NCBI RefSeq assembly: GCF_900105725.1
Contig: NZ_FNLM01000027.1
Coordinates: 1 to 41,774, forward strand
Source: Gordonia westfalica
GTDB taxonomy: Bacteria; Actinomycetota; Actinomycetes; Mycobacteriales; Mycobacteriaceae
Length of the DNA: 41,774 nucleotides
Direction of reading: 5' to 3'
Shown here: positions 31,288-37,622 of the stretch, piece after piece
How positions within the stretch are numbered: position 1 is the stretch's first letter
Layout of the letters: every line of letters starts with the position of its first letter
Translations under genes and position numbers: made by a program
Notes under the pieces: model-generated
What the model was told of the DNA's origin: nothing
Database searches by the model: none
Seen by the model: only the letters and a program-made list of their open reading frames with translations

Positions 31288-31541
31288 GAATCGAGTGGAA
31301 TCAGAAGGCGTTCAAGGACGTCCGATACGGTCGGACGTCCGACATCATCAGCGAGCTCGAGGGTCATGCTGAGCGCATTGCTGACGATGCGAGCGCTATG
31401 GGCGAGGGCACGTACGCGGTGGGTTCACGGGCAGGCATGGCACGTCCCCAGGGCCGTTGGCGTGCCTCTGTCGTCACCGCCGACTACAAGGCGCAACGCG
31501 ACAATGCCCGCAACAACACGATCCTCAGGGCTCTCGGATAA
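31284..31541 (+). CDS. Head-tail connector (tail completion, gp10-like)
   Basis: 85 residues from GTG 31284. IEWNQKAFKDVRYGRTSDII then RIADDASAMGEGTYAVGSRA and RWRASVVTADYKAQRDNARN is the HK97 gp10-like connector pattern, including the Arg-rich DNA- or protein-binding end. Confidence 0.75.
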   Translation: MRIEWNQKAFKDVRYGRTSDIISELEGHAERIADDASAMGEGTYAVGSRAGMARPQGRWRASVVTADYKAQRDNARNNTILRALG

Positions 31542-31544
31542 CTG

Positions 31545-31928
31545 ATGTCGACACCCACGCTGGCGGCGCTCTCCATCTGCCGAGCGGCGCTGCCTGGAGT
31601 GAAGTTCTCCACGACCGTCTCAGAAGACCCTGCCCGATTCGGGAGGGTTTCTCGTATCGGCGGCCCACGGGATCGCTCACTGGATCGCGCTCGCATCCTT
31701 GTCGAACTGTACGGCTCAACCCCCAAGGGCAGCCCGGACACGGCGTGGACTGAGCAATCGATCGGAACCATCGCGGACGGATTCCAGGCTGCATCCTCGG
31801 GCGGCCCATGGGCAGGCCTGTGGGTAACCGACTGGGTCATGAACAGCCTGGCCGACTATCCCAACCCGGACTATGAAAAGCATTCCCGGTTCCAGTTCAC
31901 CGGGACACTCTTCGTGCTCCGAACCTAA
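31545..31928 (+). CDS. Tail terminator protein
   Basis: 127 residues. Placed just before the tail tube gene, with GPRDRSLDRARILVELYGST, SIGTIADGFQAASSGGPWAG and HSRFQFTGTLFVLRT, a pattern matching tail terminators that cap the finished tube at the head end. Confidence 0.75.
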   Translation: MSTPTLAALSICRAALPGVKFSTTVSEDPARFGRVSRIGGPRDRSLDRARILVELYGSTPKGSPDTAWTEQSIGTIADGFQAASSGGPWAGLWVTDWVMNSLADYPNPDYEKHSRFQFTGTLFVLRT

Positions 31929-31990
31929 AGTCTCCTAACTGAATAACCCTTTCGCGGCTCCTGGTCACCTCGCCTGAAAGGGGCAAAACA

Positions 31991-32584
31991 ATGGCAGTCG
32001 AACACTCTTACGTGGCGCAGTCGCTCGACGGCGGCGTCTACTGGCGGGCACCTCTGGGTACCACGCTTCCCACCGCTCCGGTCGAGTCGCCGGAAGACCT
32101 GAACGCCGCGTTCGAGGACCACGGAACCGCGGCGGTCGACGGCCTGTCGGTCGGCATCACCCGCACCTCGAACACCGTCAAGGACTTCGACGGTGGCGAC
32201 TACGTCGATGTGCAGACCGAGTACGGCACCAGCTTCAAGATCAAGCTGCTCGACGTCGACCTGCCGTCGGTGAAGCGGACCGTCGCAGGTGACGACAACG
32301 TCACCCTCATCCCCGCTGCCGGCGGCAAGGGGCAGCGCTACCACGTCCGCCACAACTCGTCGCAGCTTCCGCTGTCGGCCCACGTGTTCGCCACGAAGTG
32401 CGGCAAGAAGTTCAAGACGTACGTCGTGGAGAAGGGCCGCGTCTCGGAGATCGCGGAGTGGAAGGACGAGTCGCAGGACGCGTCGGGCGTGGAGTTGACG
32501 ATCCGAGCGTTCCGCAACTCCAACGGCGACTACGTCGACGAGTTCGGCGACGTGGACGGCATCGCCGCCACTTCGGGTAGCTGA
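31991..32584 (+). CDS. Major tail (tube) protein
   Basis: 197 residues, AAGGGG before ATG 31991. SYVAQSLDGGVYWRAPLGTT, DGLSVGITRTSNTVKDFDGG, then HNSSQLPLSAHVFATKCGKK show the siphovirus tube fold. It assembles hexameric rings around the tape measure. The end, AATSGS, repeats the capsid C-terminus in sequence and in codons. A strong hairpin follows 7 bp after the stop. Confidence 0.88.
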   Translation: MAVEHSYVAQSLDGGVYWRAPLGTTLPTAPVESPEDLNAAFEDHGTAAVDGLSVGITRTSNTVKDFDGGDYVDVQTEYGTSFKIKLLDVDLPSVKRTVAGDDNVTLIPAAGGKGQRYHVRHNSSQLPLSAHVFATKCGKKFKTYVVEKGRVSEIAEWKDESQDASGVELTIRAFRNSNGDYVDEFGDVDGIAATSGS

Positions 32585-32591
32585 CCCGTCT

Positions 32592-32622
32592 TGCCCGGGG
32601 AGGTATCTAGCCTCCCCGGGCA
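32592..32622. terminator. Strong hairpin after the tail tube gene
   Basis: TGCCCGGGGAGG (32592-32603) and CCTCCCCGGGCA (32611-32622) form a perfect 12-bp stem with loop TATCTAG. No T-run follows. It probably lowers readthrough or protects the 3' end of the abundant capsid-to-tube message, so that chaperones are made at a lower level. Confidence 0.65.
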
Positions 32623-32630
32623 CACAATCT

Positions 32631-32741
32631 CGGCCTGGCGAAGGGGTGTCATGTTGTCCCTGACCAGGAGCCGCGTCCTTTTGCCAGGCCGGGGCTGCTC
32701 CTGGTTGAAGTTCTATCCCAATGTTGAAAGGTTCCTGGTCA
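32631..32741 (+). promoter_or_regulatory. Leader with interleaved, competing inverted repeats
   Basis: CGGCCTGGC (32631-32639) pairs with GCCAGGCCG (32683-32691). ACCAGGAGC (32663-32671) pairs with GCTCCTGGT (32697-32705). Almost the same left arm, TGACCAGGA (32661-32669), also pairs with TCCTGGTCA (32733-32741), ending 4 bp before the tail chaperone ATG. The stems interleave, so alternative folds or a pseudoknot are possible. Confidence 0.6.
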
Positions 32742-32745
32742 AACC

Positions 32746-33176
32746 ATGTCTGTTCCCGAAGGCTACGCAGTAGCCCCCTCGTCCGACGATCACCTGTTGA
32801 AGTTCGCCGTCCCCATCCCGGGCGCGATCCGGTACTGGTGTCGATGCCGCCGCGCAAGTGGATGGACCCCGCCGAGATCAAGAAGTACCAGGACTGGATC
32901 ACCCCGTTCGGGGAAGCGGATGTGAAGATCGCCGAATGGGCGAACAGCCTCAACAGCGCGGAGAAGACGCTGCCGCGCCCGGTCGACGCAGAGGAAACCC
33001 TGAAGGGTTTCGAGGAGAAGGAAGTCACCCTCCGGTGGCTCAAGCCGTACGTGTCGGCTGCCGAGTACAAGCTCCTGATGACGAAGATCCCTGAGGGCAC
33101 CATCCAGTGGATCAAGAAGCAGCTCGAAGATCCTGACATCACAGTGGGGGAATCTTCGGCCTCCGCCGACTCCTAG
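32746..33176 (+). CDS. Tail assembly chaperone G, one frame break
   Basis: ATG 32746 reads SVPEGYAVAPSSDDHLLKFA then VPIPGA. One added C at GCGCGAT near 32823 continues as DPVLVSMPPRKWMDPAEIKK and ETLKGFEEKEVTLRWLKPYV to the stop at 33176 (144 codons). It is the shorter of the two overlapping chaperone products that load the tape measure. The longer one is made by a -1 shift at 33146. Confidence 0.8.
33146..33152 (+). promoter_or_regulatory. Programmed -1 frameshift site
   Basis: GGGGGAA lies 22 bp before the stop of the G product. Slipping back one base turns GTG-GGG-GAA into GGG-GGA-ATC and joins the next frame (IFGLRRLLDEHGEAIEYDLI). A G run at this point is the usual form of the conserved tail-chaperone shift. 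Confidence 0.8.
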
Positions 33177-33556
33177 ACGAGCACGGGGAGGCCATCGAGT
33201 ACGACCTGATTTCCCGCGGCCTCAGGTTGCGGGATCTCGGGAAGCCCTGGTTTTCATGGACTGACCTGCGGGCTATTGTCCGCAGGGCTCGCACAGACCA
33301 CGCAATGGAGCTGTTCCGGGCATGGAATCCTGACACTTGGCTGTGGTCTGATCCGTCTGTGATGCTCTTGTCGGAGGTGGCGACGATCGTTTCCGACCTC
33401 CGATACATGCAGGCGTTGACCACGTTTAACGAAGTGCCTGAGATCTACTTCCCGGCCCGGTATGGGCCGCCTCGGGATGACGCTGCCGAAGCTACCGAGG
33501 GCGAAGGTCCCAGCGAGGCTGAGAAGGCTCGGGCGGTCGCGGCGTCGATGCGCTAG
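33153..33556 (+). CDS. Tail assembly chaperone T, frameshift extension
   Basis: Reading from the -1 shift gives RRLLDEHGEAIEYDLISRGL, then LGKPWFSWTDLRAIVRRART and MLLSEVATIVSDLRYMQAL to 33556. This is the typical T part: LDEHGEAIEYDL with a Trp-rich turn. It has no good start of its own (ATG 33227 is inside the domain), so it is made as the G-T fusion from 32746. Its stop shares CTAG with the convergent lipoprotein gene. Confidence 0.85.
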
Positions 33557-34026
33557 ATATCACCGGACTTCACTAGTTCGCCGCCGAACTGTCCCGCAAT
33601 CTGGCCTGCCATGACCGCGTTCTGGTCGAGGCTGATCAGCCAGGTTGGTCCCGTTACGTAGTAGTGGCGATCGCCAGTGATGTCTCCCGTGATGTCAGAG
33701 TGCTTTACCGATGCAGCGATTCCCTTCGAGGCGAGGTCTTCTGAGAACCACACACTCAGTCGAGCTTCGGCCGTTGGGGTTAGTGGGCACGATCCGTGCT
33801 CAGCCTTCGGCCCCGAGGTTGCGTCAGTAACCAGGCATGGGAAGCCGGCTGAAGTTAGTCCGGCCGCGAGTTGACTCACTGACGTGTACGCACCTGCGAC
33901 TGCAGGGGCAGGTGCGGAGGCCGACGATGTCGCAGGAGCCTTACCGGCCTCGGGGCTTCGGTCGCTGCACCCAGAGGCGGCGAGGGCGAATGCGATTACT
34001 GGGATGGCAATGCATGCACGTTTCAT
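33553..34026 (-). CDS. Exported lipoprotein, minus-strand moron
   Basis: 157 residues. A lipoprotein signal (MKRACIAIPVIAFALAASGC, lipobox ASGC with Cys20) is followed by a Ser/Ala/Pro linker. The domain then reads AGAYTSVSQLAAGLTSAGFP then CLVTDATSG, with a second Cys in SCPLTP, and HYYVTGPTWLISLDQNAVMA. That layout is widespread in actinobacterial lipoproteins of unknown role. It is the only minus-strand gene in the structural region and has its own -10 box. Likely expressed from the prophage and anchored in the cell envelope. Superinfection exclusion is a reasonable guess, not shown by sequence. Confidence 0.85.
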   Translation of the reverse strand: MKRACIAIPVIAFALAASGCSDRSPEAGKAPATSSASAPAPAVAGAYTSVSQLAAGLTSAGFPCLVTDATSGPKAEHGSCPLTPTAEARLSVWFSEDLASKGIAASVKHSDITGDITGDRHYYVTGPTWLISLDQNAVMAGQIAGQFGGELVKSGDI

Positions 34027-34032
34027 CTCGAC

Positions 34033-34038
34033 AGGATA
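34033..34038 (-). promoter_or_regulatory. Candidate promoter for the lipoprotein, possibly leaderless
   Basis: On the minus strand TATCCT (34033-34038) ends 6 bp before the ATG, so transcription would start at or next to the initiation codon. Leaderless mRNAs are common in actinobacteria. No clear -35 box. Confidence 0.4.
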
Positions 34039-34062
34039 AGCCGTCAGTGCGACGACCCGAGA

Positions 34063-34105
34063 TAGAATGGAGCGACCCCGGAGGTGCTACCAACACCAGC
34101 CGGGG
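34063..34105 (+). promoter_or_regulatory. Promoter and two-tier leader hairpin C
   Basis: TAGAAT (34063-34068), then 7 bp, then a hairpin: CCCCGG with CCGGGG (34076-34081, 34100-34105), inner GGTG with CACC, loop CTACCAA. The core GGTGCTACCAACACC has the same GGTGCT-NNN-AACACC form as leader A. AAGGAGG and GTG 34144 follow. Confidence 0.6.
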
Positions 34106-34143
34106 CCTAACCCACTCGCTTGAAGCACCAAGGAGGGGCTGCC

Positions 34144-34850
34144 GTGAAGGCTACCCGAACCCGACGTCCATGTCCGACATGTGGATCACCCATCGACCGA
34201 GGTCCCGGACAGCATGCGTACTGCTCCGACGAATGTCGCCCCATCTGCGAGCACCCCACATGCGACCGCCCTACGCGGGGCATGCAGACGGTGTGCGACT
34301 CGCACCGGGTTCAGCTTGATCGCCACGGCGAACTCCGGCCGGACACGTGGTCGAAGGAATGGGTGTGCGTCGTTTGCGGGGCAGGTGTCCCGAAGGGGTC
34401 GGGGCGCCGTAAGCACTGCTCGAGGGGCTGTCAGCAAACCGACTCTCGATACAACGGGCGTCGCCCAACGACGGCGAAATGTCGGCTATGCGGGCAGGAC
34501 TTCTCCCTACAGCGGCGCACCGGGGCGAGGCTTCAGCGCACCGACACTCAGTGGTGCCGCACCTGCGGTAGAGAATCCCCCGAAGCGCGCCGATATCTGA
34601 AGTACGGAATCACCCGGAGGAGTACGCGGCCGCGATGAATCGGGGCTGCGACATCTGCGGCGAGCGCGTGGGGGCGCTACATATCGACCATGACCACAGC
34701 TGCTGCCCTCCACGGAGTAAGCAGTGGCGAACCTGCGGGCAGTGCGTCCGCGGATTCCTCTGCGGATCGTGCAACCGCGGATTGGGCCTACTGAAGGATG
34801 ACCCGAACGTGCTGCGAAGCGCGATCGAGTACCTCGGTCGAAAGGCCTAG
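34144..34850 (+). CDS. Zinc-finger plus EndoVII-type recombination endonuclease, one frame break
   Basis: GTG 34144 has AAGGAGG 7 bp upstream. The first 155 residues carry four or more zinc-like clusters (PCPTCGSPIDRG, AYCSDEC, CVVCGAGVPKGSGRRKHC, CRLCGQDFSLQ). The frame breaks at 34614; one added C gives LKYGITPEEYAAAMNRGCDI and CGERVGALHIDHDHSCCPP, then CVRGFLCGSCNRGLGLLKDD, the endonuclease VII fold. The repaired gene has 236 codons. EndoVII resolves branched DNA; many phage copies behave as mobile genes. With leader C before and a hairpin after, it looks like an independent unit inserted before the tape measure. Confidence 0.8.
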
Positions 34851-34875
34851 AAACAGCGCATACATACGGACTCAA

Positions 34876-34920
34876 CGAACACCCCTAAGGCCATGAGCCT
34901 CTGGGGTGTTCGTCATTTCT
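34876..34920 (+). terminator. Strong terminator-like hairpin after the EndoVII gene
   Basis: CGAACACCCC (34876-34885) and GGGGTGTTCG (34903-34912) form a perfect 10-bp stem with an inner AGGC-CATGA-GCCT stem-loop, then TCATTTCT. It would isolate the inserted gene from the tape measure message, while still being passed by the late transcript. Confidence 0.7.
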
Positions 34921-34945
34921 GGCGGCAAGCAAAGGGGGTGGCAGC

Positions 34946-36145
34946 GTGGCCACGGAGCTAGGTGTTGCCTACATTTCCATCGTTCCAGAGACGAGCCGTA
35001 TCGCTCCTGGCATCCGTAACGCGCTCAATGGTGCTGAACGCGGCGCTGGTGACACTGGGCGTCGCATGGGTCACACGATGTCCACCGCCCTCGGCACGGC
35101 GCTGGGGATTGGCGTGTCGAAGGCGGCGGGCGCAGCATCGAAGGTGCTGCAGGATGCCCTGTCGGCAGGCTACAACCGGATCACCACCCTGGAGAAGGCG
35201 GACATCCAGTTCCGCAATATGGGGCTGTCGGCCGGTGACACGAAGCGTCAGCTTGCCGATCTGAATGACATCGTCACCGGCACCTCGACTTCGCTGGCTG
35301 ATGCAGCGGCGGCAGCAGCGATGCTGGGCGGTGCTGGCGTGGCGGCGGGCGACGACATGAACAACGCTGTGAAGGCGTTGGTGAACATCTCTGCGGCCTC
35401 TGGCGCCTCGGCGCAGGACATCGGCCTCGTGATGATGCAGATCAAGGCGTCGGGCAAGTTGATGGGCTCGGAGGCGTTGCAGCTGGCCCAGCGCGGCGTG
35501 CCGATCTATGACCTCATTGCGAAGTCGATCGGCAAGACGACTGCCGAGGTCCGCACCCTCGGCGAAGAGGGCAAGATCTCGTTCGACCAGGTCGTCACGG
35601 CGATCAACCAGGGCACCGGCAACCTCGCGAAGGAGATGGGCGAGACCCTTCCCGCGAAGCTCGCCAACTTCCGGACCGCGATGGGCCGCCTGTCGGCTGC
35701 GGGCATGGAGCCGTTCCTTCTCCGCGCCAAGGGCGGCGTTGTCGGCCTGACCGAAGCAGTAAACGATCTCACCCCGAAGATGAAGGATTTCGCGCTCGCC
35801 GCGGACGCCAAGATCTTCGACCAGTGGGTGCCGCAGCTCAAGGGTCTGTATGCAACCCTCGAGGGCTCGGGAGCTCTTGATCGAGCGGCCGAAACCTTTA
35901 CGGCGCTGTGGGATTCACTGATGGAACTCGGTCCTGCAGCGCGTACGATTGGGGCGGCACTCGCGGAAGCGTCTGCGTCGCTCGGCGTCGGCGGCTGGCA
36001 GGTGTTCCTGGCGACGGTCCAGACGGCGTCGGGGATTCTGCAAGGACTCGCCCCGGTGCTTCAGACTGTCGGCGATCTCATGGAGGCGCATCCGGGTTAC
36101 GTCACCGCAGCGCTCGCGGCGTGGTTGGCGTTCCGAACCGTGCCG
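34946..36145 (+). CDS. Tape measure protein, N-terminal frame
   Basis: GTG 34946 behind AGGGGG. ATELGVAYISIVPETSRIAP then GIRNALNGAERGAGDTGRRM is the standard actinophage tape measure start, followed by LEKADIQFRNMGLSAGDTKR and Ala-rich helices. The frame is open past 36145, but the sense changes at about 36144 and 36156, where one G and one C must be added (VPAILGRVTTALGP). With all four repairs the whole gene (34946-40320) has 1793 codons. It sets tail length and is ejected into the cell envelope. Confidence 0.9.
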
Positions 36146-36155
36146 CAATCCTGGG

Positions 36156-37622
36156 CGCGTCACGACGGCGCTCGGCCCGATGCATACGGGAATCAGTCGT
36201 GTCGGAACGGCGTTCGGCGGTGTGCGTCCGGCAATCGGCAACTTCACCGACGCCTATCGGACCTCGCTTGGCTACATCCGGCAGGCGAACCCGCAGCTCT
36301 CGACGGCCGGCGCCCATATCCGCGTCCTTGGTGCCAACGCGGGAATGGCCGCTTCCGGCGGACTCAGCGCACTACGTGGGGCGGCCGGTGGACTGTCTGC
36401 GGCATTGGGCGGCCCTTTGAATATCGCGCTCATGGCTGGTGCCGCATATCTGATGATGGGCGCGCAGGCTCACGCCGATGCGACGCAGAAGGCGAAGGCT
36501 CAGTCGCAGGCGGTGAAGGAGCTTGCGGAGTCCCAGAGGCTGATGGGTGCCGCTTTCCGTGAGTCCCGCGGTGCCATGAACGATGACACCTGGGCCAAGG
36601 CTGCGGAACAGGTTGGGGCGTACCAGAAGACGCTGAGCACTGCCGCCGATCAGCACAAGTCGACGTGGGAACAGCTCAAAGAGGTCGGCGGCCTCTTCAA
36701 GATGGCATCCGGCTCGAACGAAGTGCTGAATGAGAACGCCGAGCGAGCCATGGCGGCTGAAAAGGCGATCCGCGATCTCGGGATGTCCAACGAAGAAGTC
36801 GCCCGCTCTCTGTACGGCTCCGACGGACAGTGGAAGCTGCTTGGTGACCGACTTGCCGCCACTGGCGAGGGCGGCATCATGGCGGCGGGCCAGCTCTCGA
36901 AGATCCGTGATGAGTTCATGCGCCAGCGCGAGGCGGCTGGGCGCGTGGCGCCTGGCGTCTCCGAACTCGGCGAGGCAATGCGCGTCCTGGGCGACAAGAC
37001 GTCGACCGCGGCGGAGAAGACACGGGCGCTGAAGTCGGCGCTCGATGCGTTGAACCCCGCCCGCACTGAGGGTGAGGCGATTGCCCGTCACAACGACGTG
37101 ATGCGTCAGGTTGCTGACTCGACCAAGGAGGCTATCAACCAGTCTGAGGGGTTCGGTGCGGCGCTCCTGAGTCAGAAGCTGGGCATCGACACGGCAACGA
37201 AGAATGGTGCTGCGCTCCGGCAATCGCTGGTGGACATTGTGGACGCCACAACTGATGCTGCCGCGTCGGGTGCTGATATGACGGAGCGGAATCGTCAGAA
37301 CCAGGAGGCTCTCGCCCAGTTGGCGCGGCAGTATGGCCTGACTGGTGAGCAGATCCGTGCCGCTGCAGACAAACTCGGTCTTGATGACGTCGAAGTGACG
37401 GTGGCCCTGAAGGGTGCCCCTGAGGCGGTCCAGCAATTGGCGGCGATCTCCGCCAAGTGGAATGACATGCCGACCCAGAAGACGATGACGATCGACAGTT
37501 CGGCGGTTACCAAGGAGACGCAGGGTCTGCTGGAGCGGCTGGGTGCGACGGTTGAGCGGATTCCGAACACCAATCAGGTGAAGATCACTGCGGATGATGC
37601 GGATGCTCGGCGAAGATTCTGA
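36156..37622 (+). CDS. Tape measure protein, central frame
   Basis: Continues as RVTTALGPMHTGISRVGTAF and NPQLSTAGAHIRVLGANAGM, with a hydrophobic Gly/Ala segment (GGPLNIALMAGAAYLMMGAQ) that may be membrane-inserting. Long helical repeats follow (EKAIRDLGMSNEEVARSLYG, TTDAAASGADMTERNRQNQE). The frame ends at 37622 after DDADARR. One added G at GGCGAAG near 37612 gives KILMVTQNIAVLNALRANPK and joins the next frame. Confidence 0.85.
   Translation, partial: RVTTALGPMHTGISRVGTAFGGVRPAIGNFTDAYRTSLGYIRQANPQLSTAGAHIRVLGANAGMAASGGLSALRGAAGGLSAALGGPLNIALMAGAAYLMMGAQAHADATQKAKAQSQAVKELAESQRLMGAAFRESRGAMNDDTWAKAAEQVGAYQKTLSTAADQHKSTWEQLKEVGGLFKMASGSNEVLNENAERAMAAEKAIRDLGMSNEEVARSLYGSDGQWKLLGDRLAATGEGGIMAAGQLSKIRDEFMRQREAAGRVAPGVSELGEAMRVLGDKTSTAAEKTRALKSALDALNPARTEGEAIARHNDVMRQVADSTKEAINQSEGFGAALLSQKLGIDTATKNGAALRQSLVDIVDATTDAAASGADMTERNRQNQEALAQLARQYGLTGEQIRAAADKLGLDDVEVTVALKGAPEAVQQLAAISAKWNDMPTQKTMTIDSSAVTKETQGLLERLGATVERIPNTNQVKITADDADARRRF

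Noticed and set aside
31925..33142. Long minus-strand open frame opposite tail tube and chaperone genes
   Set aside because: Same shadow effect; low-complexity product that crosses two plus-strand genes and a strong hairpin.
34144..34850. Transposase or insertion sequence before the tape measure
   Set aside because: No terminal inverted repeats, target duplication or DDE motif; the C-terminal motif is HIDHDH of the EndoVII type.
36372..37436. Minus-strand open frame inside the tape measure
   Set aside because: It has no ribosome site and an Arg/Leu/His-biased product; the plus-strand tape measure reading is clearly real.
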